Below are positions 1 to 7,769 of a stretch of 50,550 bases of DNA, piece after piece. The position numbers and the translations under genes are program-made. The notes beneath the pieces were generated by a model. It saw nothing but the letters and a program-made list of their open reading frames with translations. It was not told the DNA's origin and made no database searches. The DNA is from Bacteroidales bacterium (GTDB lineage Bacteria; Bacteroidota; Bacteroidia; Bacteroidales; WCHB1-69), in contig JAFXPL010000035.1 of NCBI GenBank assembly GCA_017527945.1, positions 1 through 50,550 on the forward strand, read 5' to 3'. Within the stretch, counting starts at the first letter, position 1; every line of letters starts with the position of its first letter.

Positions 1-76
1 AGTTCGCCTTCATGATGATCTCCCTTGCGTTGGCCACATATCTCCGGGCCTCGTCTATCGGATTTGTCTGTTCCAT
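1..76 (-). CDS. DUF5618-like protein, N-terminal fragment (cut by window edge)
   Basis: The reverse strand from 76 reads MEQTNPIDEARRYVANAREI and runs off the left edge. It is clearly paralogous to the protein at 37698-38102, which begins MEKKDPIEEARRYVANAEEV. Family members are small Bacteroidota proteins of about 150 residues with no established function, so only the first 25 residues are visible here. The start is supported by the TATCTTTGC box 33 bases upstream. Its body and any downstream partner lie outside the window. Confidence 0.75.
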   Translation of the reverse strand, partial: MEQTNPIDEARRYVANAREIIMKAN

Positions 77-108
77 AGTTTGATGTTTGTTGATACTATA
101 ATCAGACG

Positions 109-140
109 GCAAAGATACAACAAAAAACACGTTTTGTCAA
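109..140 (-). promoter_or_regulatory. Promoter of the DUF5618-like fragment
   Basis: On the minus strand TTGACA (140-135) is followed after exactly 17 bases by TATCTTTG (117-110). The second box matches the Bacteroidota -7 element TAnnTTTG. The same two boxes with the same spacing precede the nuclease gene at 49883. Confidence 0.7.
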
Positions 141-289
141 GAGTTACGCAAAATATTTTAAACCCTGTCTCTCAACACTTTATAAAATACATTTTAACAA
201 TTCGACTTTCAATTGTTAATTTTTAAAAGGAGATTTCGCAGGAAATGGAGCAAGGGCAGCACCAGTCTTCTTTTTTTGTCACATTTTTG

Positions 290-298
290 TATCTTTGC
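290..298 (+). promoter_or_regulatory. Bacteroidota -7 box upstream of sigma-factor remnant
   Basis: TATCTTTGC lies 15 bases before the ATG at 313, so the promoter of the decayed sigma gene appears intact. No good -33 box at normal spacing was found. Confidence 0.5.
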
Positions 299-312
299 GT
301 CATCATAATTGT

Positions 313-562
313 ATGGACATGGTGAACTTTTGGGAACGCAAATACCGTCGTAATCTCGGCAGGATTGTCGCGATATGTTACCGGTATGTGAACGACCGGG
401 CGGTGGCGGAAGAGCTGGCGCAGGACGTTTTCGTGAAGGCGATAGAGAAGTTCACCACCATCCGGTGCCATCGGGCAGCTGCCTGAGATTCAACGCACCG
501 TGTTCAATCTCCACGCCATGGAGCGGTACTCGTACCGGCATATCGCGAGGATGTTGGGCATA
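313..562 (+). pseudogene. ECF RNA polymerase sigma factor remnant (region 2 and region 4 pieces)
   Basis: The first frame gives a start like MVNFWERKYRRNLGRIVAIC followed by DRAVAEELAQDVFVKAIEKF, a textbook sigma-70 region 2 with its RNA-polymerase core-binding helix. It then stops at about 486. From about 470, in the next frame, comes LPEIQRTVFNLHAMERYSYR and HIARMLGI, a sigma region 4 helix-turn-helix. The end of region 2 and the linker are missing, and the reading frame shifts between the pieces. An intact ECF factor is about 160-190 residues; only about 80 are left here. The gene is almost certainly non-functional as a sigma factor. The region 4 piece runs straight into a barrel-protein frame (563-1099). 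Confidence 0.8.
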
Positions 563-1099
563 TTGTATGGCGTGTTCCCGATCATAGGGTTCGCGAACTT
601 CGGGGAATACCGAGTGTTTCGCGATTTTGACGACTTGTGTCCGTTCCTTGAGAGACAACCGATTCTGTCGGGCAGCGTGAATCTGCAGTACCACTATTAT
701 TTCAACAGACATAGTGCGTTGGACATCGATGTTTCGTGGGCTATGTACAAACACCACAATATGATAGCGGTGGAAAACCGCTACAAATATGGCAACGAAT
801 ACTTGCACTTCATCTCTGCACAGATCGGCTACAGCATCCATTATCTCCACAAGGAAAAAGTGACTTTATATTCCTCAGTCTATCTTGGTGGAACGATTTA
901 TTACATCGGAACCCTATGGGATTACTACGACATTCGGACGGGAGAGTTCATCGGGGCTGCAAGACCGGTGATGACCCTTAACCCAGCGTTGCAAATCAAC
1001 TTCATCGGCTTCCGGGTGGGTAAACACAACGCCGCCAATATCGAGCTGGGGTTCGGCACGCAAGGAATCTTGAATGTGGGGTATAGCCGGAAGTTTTAG
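563..1099 (+). pseudogene. C-terminal part of an outer-membrane beta-barrel protein
   Basis: In frame with the sigma region 4 remnant, about 178 residues continue with alternating aromatic/polar strands (for example SVNLQYHYYF, DIDVSWAMYK, VTLYSSVYLGGTIYYI) and end in ILNVGYSRKF, a terminal aromatic typical of outer-membrane barrels. There is no signal peptide, so this is the back half of a barrel protein whose front was lost. Bacteroidota often place such barrel genes a short distance downstream of an ECF sigma gene with a small regulator between, so one deletion could have fused first and last genes. The junction near 562 is my estimate. The stop overlaps the convergent acyltransferase stop by 3 bases. 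Confidence 0.6.
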
Positions 1100-2460
1100 T
1101 ACAGTATCCCCTCCATCTCCCCTATAATCCGCGAATTAAGCTCGCAAAGAGTCCGGTAGGTTTCGGTGCGGCGGATGCGGTTGGCCTTGCAGAGCGTGCC
1201 GAGCTTGCGCAGCGCTTTCTTGTAGCCGAAGGCGAGGAAGGCCGTGAGGGCGGACAGCAGGATATAGACCAGGCCAATCCAGAAATGGTGGCTCAGCAGG
1301 CTGACAGTCACCAGCAGGAAAGTGTACCAGATCGGGAAGGTCCCCAGGGTGCCGATGGCGTACTGGAAGGTGGAGTGCATCATCGGGTCCTTGATCTTGT
1401 TCGTGAAGTGCTTCGTGACCCAGATCGGCACGAAGTTGTTGAGGTAGCCGAACAGGAAGAGCGGCAGGATGAGCAGCATCCAGAAGATACGGCCCGCCAC
1501 CTTGAACCCTGAAATCTTGCGGTTGACGACCCAGTGGTGGAGCCCTGTTTTCCGGAGCAGGTCCGTATATTGCCGGGTGTTGTCCATGAGGGCGGTGAAA
1601 CGGTCGGGATGTTCGTCGCGGAGCTGCCGGATAGCGGCGATGATGGTCATGGCGGCATCTTTCTGGTTCGGGAGAAACCGGGTTTTCAACCCCTTGTGTT
1701 TCAGCAGCGGCTCGCTCATGATGTGCGTGAGCGCCTCGATTTCGTTATAGTATTCGGGGATGTCGATGTCAGGGGTCATCGCCTTGACGCGGGCGCGGGC
1801 CTTCTCGTTGAGGGCGAGGTAGGCCTGGTTCGGGGCTTCCTTGTACAAGTCGAAGAACTCCTCGAATGTGAACGGTTCCCCGATGGTCACCATCAAATCG
1901 CTTTGGAAGTTGAAGTAGTTGGAGTAGTGGATATTGAGCGGCAAAATCTGCAGACCGAGCCGATAGTCGTTCATCTCCTCCGCGGCGAAGGCGATGCGGC
2001 TGAACCCCTTTTTGAAGGTGGACATGTAATGCCCCTGCTGGTGTCCGGCCTCAGGGAAGATGACCAGGGTGCCGCCCTTGCAGAGTATCCGACCGGCGCG
2101 ATTGAAGATGGCCAGGTCCTTCTTGATGTCCTCGCGGCCGCCGTCGCGGTTGCGATAGACCGGCAGGATCTTCAGGAAGCGCATGATCCGCGCCACCAAG
2201 TCTTTCTTGAAGATGTCGCCGCGCGCGATGAAGACCGGCTGCCGCCCGTCCTTGTACATGGTGTGCAGGATCGCCATCGCGTCCATCATGCCGTTCTGGT
2301 GGTTGGCAATCACTAACGTGGGCGTGCCCTTCGGCGGGATGTTCTCGCGGTTCACAATGTAGAAGTTCCGGTAATAGATGTGGTTGTGCGCCAGACTCAG
2401 GAACTTCATGTAGAAGTCGTACATCCGCGAGGGTTTGTCTATGTCTTCGAAGGAGATCAT
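1096..2460 (-). CDS. 1-acyl-glycerol-3-phosphate acyltransferase-like membrane protein
   Basis: 454 residues. The N-terminal half (about 30-230) carries the PlsC/GPAT lysophospholipid acyltransferase blocks: ANHQNGMMDA as the His/Asp catalytic block, a GDIFKK-type second block, and IFPEAGHQ in place of FPEG. The role is probably transfer of an acyl chain to a lysophospholipid or glycerophosphate in membrane lipid synthesis. The His-to-Asp spacing is five residues rather than the classical four, which I believe also occurs in Bacteroidota members. The C-terminal third has hydrophobic segments (about 335-425), so it is anchored in the inner membrane. It is monocistronic on the minus strand with its own -7 box and ends against the barrel remnant. 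Confidence 0.8.
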   Translation of the reverse strand: MISFEDIDKPSRMYDFYMKFLSLAHNHIYYRNFYIVNRENIPPKGTPTLVIANHQNGMMDAMAILHTMYKDGRQPVFIARGDIFKKDLVARIMRFLKILPVYRNRDGGREDIKKDLAIFNRAGRILCKGGTLVIFPEAGHQQGHYMSTFKKGFSRIAFAAEEMNDYRLGLQILPLNIHYSNYFNFQSDLMVTIGEPFTFEEFFDLYKEAPNQAYLALNEKARARVKAMTPDIDIPEYYNEIEALTHIMSEPLLKHKGLKTRFLPNQKDAAMTIIAAIRQLRDEHPDRFTALMDNTRQYTDLLRKTGLHHWVVNRKISGFKVAGRIFWMLLILPLFLFGYLNNFVPIWVTKHFTNKIKDPMMHSTFQYAIGTLGTFPIWYTFLLVTVSLLSHHFWIGLVYILLSALTAFLAFGYKKALRKLGTLCKANRIRRTETYRTLCELNSRIIGEMEGILY

Positions 2461-2481
2461 CTTATTGTTTTATTTTAGGGC

Positions 2482-2490
2482 GCAAAGGTA
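2482..2490 (-). promoter_or_regulatory. -7 box of the acyltransferase gene
   Basis: The minus strand reads TACCTTTGC 22 bases before the ATG at 2460, matching TAnnTTTG. Confidence 0.6.
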
Positions 2491-2532
2491 CATTTTTTTG
2501 CTAAACAACGACGGAAATTCCCGGTGCGAAAG

Positions 2533-4077
2533 TCACGCTTCCACCACCTTCCAGCTCTCAATCCTGCGGGTCTCGCTGGAGAAGTTCACCCCAATCTTGT
2601 AGAGCTTGCGCGGGTCGTGGGCGAACGGCGCGGCGTACTGCTTCTCCTCAATCTGCGCCAGCGCCTCCTCGACGGATTTGTCCAGCTTGAACTCGAACAA
2701 GTAGATATAGTCGGCGGTCTGCACCACCATGTCCATGCGGCCGTCGGAAGTGTGCCGCTCGGTCTCCGTGTAGAAGCCCAGCATCTTGAAGACGAGCGCG
2801 ACGGCGTTGTGGAAGTAGAGTTCCGCGTCCCCCGCTATCTGGTAGTCCTGTCCGGCGAACAGCGACTCCAGCCGTTTCATGAACTTGTCAGTCTGTCCGG
2901 CACGCGCCGCCAAGACGAACTCTTTCACGAAACTGTCCTGACCTTGGGTGGCGGGAGTATAATATCGGAACAGAAAACGGGAAAAGCCTCGTTCCACTTC
3001 TTGGTTCGGGAACCCAAGTCGATAGGTACAAAACTCAGGGTCATATCCTTTTATGGTGAGATAGCCGCTCTGGTAGAGCAACGGGATCGGGTTCGTATCG
3101 ATGGCATCTAAACTGCCCAGCAGGTCGGCCGTGGCCTCCTCGCGGGTGAGCTGTTCCAGGTCGTAATTATTGCGCTTCAGCACCTCCACCAAGAACGTGG
3201 GCGTGCCCGACTGGAACCACTGGTCGCCGAACTCCTTGCGCTTCAATGCGGAAAGCAAACTGAAAGGGTTGTACATTCCCACACTCTTCGGGTGGAAGTG
3301 GTAGCCGTCGTACTGCCGTTTCAGCCTCCCGTAGCACTCCTCTTTGGTCAAGCCGTTGGCTGCCGCCAATTCCCCGACCTGCGGGTCGATGTTGTCGCGG
3401 ATTTCCTGCTCGGTGATGCCGCAGATTTCGGCATATTGCTCGCTCAAAGAGATGTCCTCCAGATTGTTGAGGTCGCTGAAGACACTCACTTTCGAGAACT
3501 TGGTCACGCCGGTGAACAGCGCGAAGCGGATGTACTGGTCCATGCTCTTGGCCACCCCGTAGAAGCCTTTCAGGATCTTGCGATAGTCGTCTTGGAGCTT
3601 CTCGTCGCCAATGGCCTGCAACAGCGGCTTGTCGTACTCATCCACCAAGATCACGACTTGGCGGCCGGTCTGTTCGTATGCCCGTTTGATAACATCCATG
3701 AACCGTTCCGACAAAGTACGCCCGTCACCACGCGGCCCGAACTCCTCCTCAAAGCGGCATAAATGATAGTCAAGAATACTTTGCAGAGCGTTCACGTCCC
3801 TGTAGTCGGCGGCGTTGAGGTCGATGTGAAAGACAGGATATTGTCTCCATTCCGTCTCCATTCCGCTGATGGCCAATCCCTCGAAGAGTTCTTTCCGGCC
3901 CTGGAAGTAGGCTTCCAAGGTGGTGATCAGCAGGCTCTTGCCGAACCGGCGGGGACGACTCAGGAAATAGTAGCCTCCATTTTTTGCGAGCTGATAAACT
4001 TCTTTAGTCTTGTCGAAATAGAGGAAGTTTTCTTCCCTGATTTTCGCGAATGTCTGTATGCCGATGGGGTATTTCAT
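2533..4077 (-). CDS. AAA-ATPase-like protein with C-terminal PD-(D/E)XK nuclease domain
   Basis: 514 residues from the ATG at 4077 (MKYPIGIQTFAKIREENFLY). An upstream in-frame codon would put the start inside the promoter box, so the shorter start is chosen. The N-terminus is the AAA-ATPase-like domain with a Walker A variant (RPRRFGKSLL) and Walker B-like ILVDEYDKPL. The C-terminus (from about 395) is the PDDEXK_9/DUF1703 nuclease fold with GRMDMVV and the FEFKLD catalytic pair. These genes occur in many copies in Bacteroidales genomes, and their role is not established; a defence or mobile-element link is often suspected. The stretch 2714-2884 is duplicated at 4216-4386. Confidence 0.85.
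   Translation of the reverse strand: MKYPIGIQTFAKIREENFLYFDKTKEVYQLAKNGGYYFLSRPRRFGKSLLITTLEAYFQGRKELFEGLAISGMETEWRQYPVFHIDLNAADYRDVNALQSILDYHLCRFEEEFGPRGDGRTLSERFMDVIKRAYEQTGRQVVILVDEYDKPLLQAIGDEKLQDDYRKILKGFYGVAKSMDQYIRFALFTGVTKFSKVSVFSDLNNLEDISLSEQYAEICGITEQEIRDNIDPQVGELAAANGLTKEECYGRLKRQYDGYHFHPKSVGMYNPFSLLSALKRKEFGDQWFQSGTPTFLVEVLKRNNYDLEQLTREEATADLLGSLDAIDTNPIPLLYQSGYLTIKGYDPEFCTYRLGFPNQEVERGFSRFLFRYYTPATQGQDSFVKEFVLAARAGQTDKFMKRLESLFAGQDYQIAGDAELYFHNAVALVFKMLGFYTETERHTSDGRMDMVVQTADYIYLFEFKLDKSVEEALAQIEEKQYAAPFAHDPRKLYKIGVNFSSETRRIESWKVVEA
2714..2884 (-). repeat. 171-bp direct repeat, copy 1 (inside the nuclease gene)
   Basis: This stretch of the nuclease domain matches 4216-4386 at a constant offset of 1502 bases with no indels. 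The left ~110 bases differ at only a few positions; the right end is more diverged. Confidence 0.85.
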
Positions 4078-4095
4078 AACGGTAAAGTTTGCGGT

Positions 4096-4104
4096 GCAAA
4101 GATA
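4096..4104 (-). promoter_or_regulatory. -7 box of the AAA-ATPase/nuclease gene
   Basis: The minus strand reads TATCTTTGC 19 bases before the ATG at 4077. This decides the start, because the longer frame would begin within or upstream of the box. Confidence 0.65.
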
Positions 4105-4215
4105 CAATTATTTTCGGGTCGGGAAGACAAGGGATTGTTTTGGGGACGACAACAGGGACAACTTGGACAACCTGCTTGCAGCATAGCGTAACGGGGGTAC
4201 TGCGGCGGGTATGTG

Positions 4216-4386
4216 GCGGTCTGCACCACCATGTCCATGCGGCCGTCGGAGGTGTGCCGCTCGGTCTCCGTGTAGAAGCCCAGCATCTTGAAGACGAGCG
4301 CGACGGCGTTGTGGAAATAAAGCTCGGCATCGCCGGCGATTTGGTAGTCCTGGTTGGCGAATAATGTCTCCAGTCGTTTCATGAAC
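4216..4386 (-). pseudogene. Fragment of a second AAA-ATPase/PD-(D/E)XK nuclease gene
   Basis: The reverse strand encodes MKRLETLFANQDYQIAGDAE through GRMDMVVQTA, nearly the same as the nuclease domain of the gene next to it. It lacks the ATPase, and loses homology just before the FEFK active-site strand. The first ~110 bases are almost identical at DNA level and the rest more diverged, as expected of a paralogue partly homogenised by gene conversion or of a recombination break. It abuts a transposase scar at 4448. Confidence 0.8.
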
Positions 4387-4447
4387 TCCTGACTTCGTCA
4401 CCCCTGTTTTAAGCTTGATTACAATAATCTGACTATAAATTATTAAG

Positions 4448-4672
4448 GTGGAGGTGTCCATCAATTACGGGAAAATAGAGGCGCACATCTGCATCTGCTT
4501 CGTGGCATTGAAGGTCTATAAGGAACTGGACAGAATCCTCAAGCTCAACGGCATCAAATTAAGCATAGACAAGGTGCTGCGAATGGCTAAGACAGTGACG
4601 ACCATACAAGTCCGTCTGCCTCTCAACGGACAACTTCTCTCCAGGACAATGGTCATGAAACGCCCCCAGAAA
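4448..4672 (+). pseudogene. C-terminal remnant of an IS4/IS1634-type DDE transposase
   Basis: The plus strand encodes KIEAHICICFVALKVYKELD followed by a helical tail (LRMAKTVTTIQVRLP). I recognise this as the last conserved block of IS4-superfamily transposases, containing the catalytic-Glu helix neighbourhood. Everything upstream of this block is missing, and no inverted repeats or target duplications are visible. It is a dead insertion-sequence scar. Its 3' end overlaps the point where the barrel gene on the other strand is cut (about 4653-4690). Family-level assignment is from memory. Confidence 0.6.
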
Positions 4673-5087
4673 TACCCCCTCCTACCATATAAAAATAGGC
4701 CACACCTTTCTTCTCTGCAAACTGTTTTTGAAACAGGAAACTTTGGGAAATGTCGAAAACATACAACAAAAAGGACTTCTCTTTGGAATATCTGTTGGAG
4801 TATAGCCTTCCTGAAAAATCGGTTTGAAAAATACAATTTTCCGAAATGCCGTATTTGACAGAAGGACCACCTCCTAAAGGACTAATTATCAATCCAATGC
4901 TGTACTTGTAAAAACAAGTGGAGTCTGTCAAACGACTATTACCATCACTACTTTGTAAAGATTCCTCATTTTCATAAGGATTCACATCTTGATAATGTGC
5001 ATCCTTACTCTCTTTCTGCGCTGGTGCTAATGCATTTAGTCCCAAAATAATCAGCCCAACTAATCCATATTTCTTGATACTATCCAT
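4653..5087 (-). pseudogene. Truncated outer-membrane barrel protein (N-terminal part)
   Basis: The reverse strand from ATG 5087 reads MDSIKKYGLVGLIILGLNAL, a signal peptide ending near APAQ. About 120 more residues follow, with strands such as YKYSIGLIISPLGGG and KSFLLYVFDISQSFLFQ. The frame ends at TGA 4653, inside the transposase remnant, at a glycine-rich strand (VGGGISGGVS), so the barrel is incomplete. An insertion-sequence-mediated break is the simplest explanation. Codon usage is more A/T-rich than the neighbours. The piece could still be expressed as a short exported peptide. Confidence 0.55.
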
Positions 5088-5267
5088 ACTCGAAAGTTTT
5101 TCCTGTTTTCTATCAAAGACGGGATTTCCCCGAAAGGTGACAGTTTGCGGATGGATTTTGTTTGCCGGGGCCGGGTTCCGGAAGTGGCCTTCGAGCGTGA
5201 TGGTGTCGTGGCGGTAGAGCGTGTCGTGCACGAAAAGGGTGTCATAGACGGGTTCCTCCTCGATCAC
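5088..5267 (-). pseudogene. Tail of a regulator-like protein (YDT-repeat tail)
   Basis: In frame upstream of the barrel remnant lies IEEEPVYDTLFVHDTLYRHD followed by TITLEGHFRNPAP. Tails with tandem xYDTxFVYDTxYxxDT words are typical of the small membrane or anti-sigma-like proteins that Bacteroidota encode between an ECF sigma gene and a barrel gene. No start other than a GTG at 5267 is available, and the frame is continuous with the barrel piece, so this is probably only the end of a lost gene. Assignment is tentative. Confidence 0.4.
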
Positions 5268-5281
5268 AATGTTTCGAGCCC

Positions 5282-7435
5282 CTATTCGATCACGTCGATT
5301 TCATCGACGATGTTTTTCGCGCCGGCGAACTTATCGACGATGAAGAGGAAGTAGCGGGCATCGAGGCTGATGTTGCGGCAGCGATCGACATCGTACCAGA
5401 TGTCGCTCATGGTGCCTTCCCACACGCGGTCGAAGTTGGTGCCGATGAGCTGGCCGTAGCCGTTGATGACCGGGCTGCCGGAGTTGCCGCCCGTGGTGTG
5501 GTTGCTGGCAATGAAAGCAACCGGCAGCTTGCCGTTCTTGTCGGCGTAGCGACCGTAGTCCTTCTTTTGCCACAGCTCTTTCAGCTTCGGATGCACCTGA
5601 TAGTCATACACATCGGGGTCTTCCTTCTCCATAATGCCGTCTAACGTGGTGTAATAGACATAGTCGGTGCCGTCCGCCGGCTGGAAACCCTTCACCTGCC
5701 CGTAGGTGACGCGCATCGTGAGGTTGGCGTCGGGATAGAAGACCCTGTCCTTGTCCTTCTCCATCAGCGCCTTGACGTAGGTGCGGTAGTACTCGTCCAA
5801 CTGGTTGGATTCGGCGCGGTATCTCGTCACGGCCGTGCGGTAGGTGTCGAACAGGGCGTTGTAGAGCGCGATCATCTCGTTCCCGGAAGTCTTGGCGATC
5901 TGTTTCGGGGTGGCCTTGGCGATGAAGTCCTGGTATTTCGCGGCGTCCTGGAAATAAGGGGCCTTCTTCGCGCTGTTGTCCCACAACGCCGTCATCATCT
6001 GGCGCACCACCGGCTCGCTCTGCACGTATTTCTTCAGCGCGGCGGGGATGTTCTCCGCTTTCTCCGTGGTGAAGTAGTAGGTCATCAGCTCCACAAAGCA
6101 CTCTTTGTCAATCACGTCGAAATACTCGGCACGGAAACTCTGGTCGGCGTCGCGCATCTTGGCGCGGGTGGCGTCCGGGATGTTCTCCGCCCCGTAGAGC
6201 TTGCTCATGTAGGGATAGACGACCTCCTCCATCAGCTCCACGCCGAAGAGACACTCGTTGATGTAGGTCACCATCTGCAGGTTGTTGTTGTAGCCGGCAT
6301 AGACCTTCTTCATGTCCTGCAGCAGGGTGCCGTACTGCGCCTTGCGCTTCGGGTCGGCGTTCACCCACTGCTGGAACTCCCGCTCCTGGGCCTGCTTTTT
6401 GCCGATGACGTCGCACTCGCGGATGCCCTTGCTCTCGCCCTGCCACTTCTTCCATCCGTTGGAGATGCCGTTGGCCTTGGCGGAGTACATGAGGCGGATG
6501 CGCGGGTCGAGGTTCATCTGCTTCTTCATGGCGTCCAAGCGGATGGTGCGCGCCTGGATGGCAATGGGGTTCTGGATGTTGGTCACCGCGTTCACGCCGT
6601 CGGAGATGAGGAACTGGCGCGTGGAGCCGGGGTAGCCGAACACCAACGTGAAGTCGTTCTCCTGCACACCCTTGATGGAGACCGGGAAGTACTGCTTCGG
6701 CTTCATCGGGACGTTGTCCTTGCTGTAGGCGGCGGGCTTGCCGTCCTTGCTGGTGTAGATGCGGTAGAGCGAGAAGTCGCCGGTGTGGCGCGGCCACATC
6801 CAGTTGTCGCTGTCGCCGCCGAACTTGCCAATGCTCTCCGGCGGGACGCCCACGAGGCGGATGTCGTTGTAGGTCTCCGTGACGAACATGAAGTACTGGT
6901 TGCCATAGTAGAACGGCTTGATCTGCGCCTTGTAGCCGGTGCCTTCGATGGCCTTCTTCGTCACTTTGGCGATGTTCTCCTTGATTTTCGCCTGGCGGTC
7001 GGCCTCCTTGTCCTGGTCGGTCACGCCGGCCAAAACCTGCCCGGTGACATCCTCCATATAGACGAGGAAGGTGACGGTGAGACCCTCCATGGGAATTTCC
7101 TCCTGCATGTTCCGGGCCCAGAAGCCGTCGCGGAGGTAGTTGTGCTCCATGGTGCTGTGCGACTGCACATACGAATAGCCGCAGTGGTGGTTGGTGAGCA
7201 GCAGCCCTTTGGAGGAGATGAGCTCGGCGGTGCAACCACTGCCGAAAAGGACGATGGCGTCCTTCATGCTGCTGTGGTTAATACTGTAGATGTCGTCGGC
7301 CGTGAGGTGTAAGCCGAGCTGCTGCATCTCAGCCTCGTTCTGACTGAGATAAAGGGGAATCCACATGCCGCCGTCGGCGCGCGCGAAGCTGAGGATCAAG
7401 GATAATAACAGGATTAAGAATAACGGTTTTCTCAT
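5282..7435 (-). CDS. S46 family dipeptidyl-peptidase, DPP11-like
   Basis: 717 residues, the normal S46 length, with a signal peptide (MRKPLFLILLLSLILSFARA) placing it in the periplasm. The chymotrypsin-like triad is visible: His in TNHHCGY (83/84), Asp in RHTGDFS (220) and Ser652 in TGGNSGSPV. The enzyme releases dipeptides from the N-terminus of peptides. The residue 18 positions after the catalytic Ser is Arg670 (in NFDRVWEG). In Porphyromonas DPP11 the Arg at that position selects Asp/Glu at P1, whereas DPP7 has Gly. I therefore predict acidic-residue specificity. It is monocistronic, with a strong -7 box shared across a divergent region with the toxin-antitoxin pair. It points to peptide-based nutrition. 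Confidence 0.92.
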   Translation of the reverse strand: MRKPLFLILLLSLILSFARADGGMWIPLYLSQNEAEMQQLGLHLTADDIYSINHSSMKDAIVLFGSGCTAELISSKGLLLTNHHCGYSYVQSHSTMEHNYLRDGFWARNMQEEIPMEGLTVTFLVYMEDVTGQVLAGVTDQDKEADRQAKIKENIAKVTKKAIEGTGYKAQIKPFYYGNQYFMFVTETYNDIRLVGVPPESIGKFGGDSDNWMWPRHTGDFSLYRIYTSKDGKPAAYSKDNVPMKPKQYFPVSIKGVQENDFTLVFGYPGSTRQFLISDGVNAVTNIQNPIAIQARTIRLDAMKKQMNLDPRIRLMYSAKANGISNGWKKWQGESKGIRECDVIGKKQAQEREFQQWVNADPKRKAQYGTLLQDMKKVYAGYNNNLQMVTYINECLFGVELMEEVVYPYMSKLYGAENIPDATRAKMRDADQSFRAEYFDVIDKECFVELMTYYFTTEKAENIPAALKKYVQSEPVVRQMMTALWDNSAKKAPYFQDAAKYQDFIAKATPKQIAKTSGNEMIALYNALFDTYRTAVTRYRAESNQLDEYYRTYVKALMEKDKDRVFYPDANLTMRVTYGQVKGFQPADGTDYVYYTTLDGIMEKEDPDVYDYQVHPKLKELWQKKDYGRYADKNGKLPVAFIASNHTTGGNSGSPVINGYGQLIGTNFDRVWEGTMSDIWYDVDRCRNISLDARYFLFIVDKFAGAKNIVDEIDVIE

Positions 7436-7473
7436 ATTTTTTGATGTTTTTGATGACTAAATGTTTGCAGGGC

Positions 7474-7482
7474 GCAAAGATA
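7474..7482 (-). promoter_or_regulatory. -7 box of the S46 peptidase gene
   Basis: The minus strand reads TATCTTTGC 39 bases before the ATG at 7435. Confidence 0.6.
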
Positions 7483-7517
7483 GTCAAATTATGAATAGGC
7501 TGTTTTTGAAAAAAATG

Positions 7518-7526
7518 TATTTTCGC
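7518..7526 (+). promoter_or_regulatory. -7 box of the toxin-antitoxin operon
   Basis: TATTTTCGC lies 22 bases before the ATG at 7548. It is a weaker match to TAnnTTTG and faces away from the peptidase promoter 36 bases away. Confidence 0.45.
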
Positions 7527-7547
7527 GGTTTCAAAAAAGAAATTTGT

Positions 7548-7763
7548 ATGGAACAACCTACTGTCTTTAATCCAATGCAGATACACCTTCTGAAAATGTT
7601 TTCATACGCCAAATCTGAAGAAAGCCTTGATGAATTGAAATCTGTCCTATATCGCTACTATTCCAACAAAATGAAAAAGACCCTCAATGAATTGTGGGAT
7701 TCAGGGGTGTTGGACCAAAACAGATTGGACGAAATCAATGAAATGGATTTACATAAACTGTAA
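7548..7763 (+). CDS. Putative antitoxin of a PIN-type toxin-antitoxin pair
   Basis: 71 residues from ATG 7548 (MEQPTVFNPMQIHLLKMFSY). The longer frame to 7461 would begin upstream of the -7 box, so it is rejected. The protein is helical and charged, with a DELWDSGVLDQNR-like stretch near the end (NELWDSGVLDQNRLDEINEM). It stops six bases before the PIN gene, the classical antitoxin-first order. Such short partners are common next to PIN_3 proteins in Bacteroidota and are thought to bind and silence the toxin and to autoregulate the operon. No DNA-binding fold can be named from sequence. Confidence 0.65.
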   Translation: MEQPTVFNPMQIHLLKMFSYAKSEESLDELKSVLYRYYSNKMKKTLNELWDSGVLDQNRLDEINEMDLHKL

Positions 7764-7769
7764 CCATAT

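Noticed and set aside
4448..4672. Complete insertion sequence
   Set aside because: Only the last transposase block is present; no inverted repeats or target duplication could be found.
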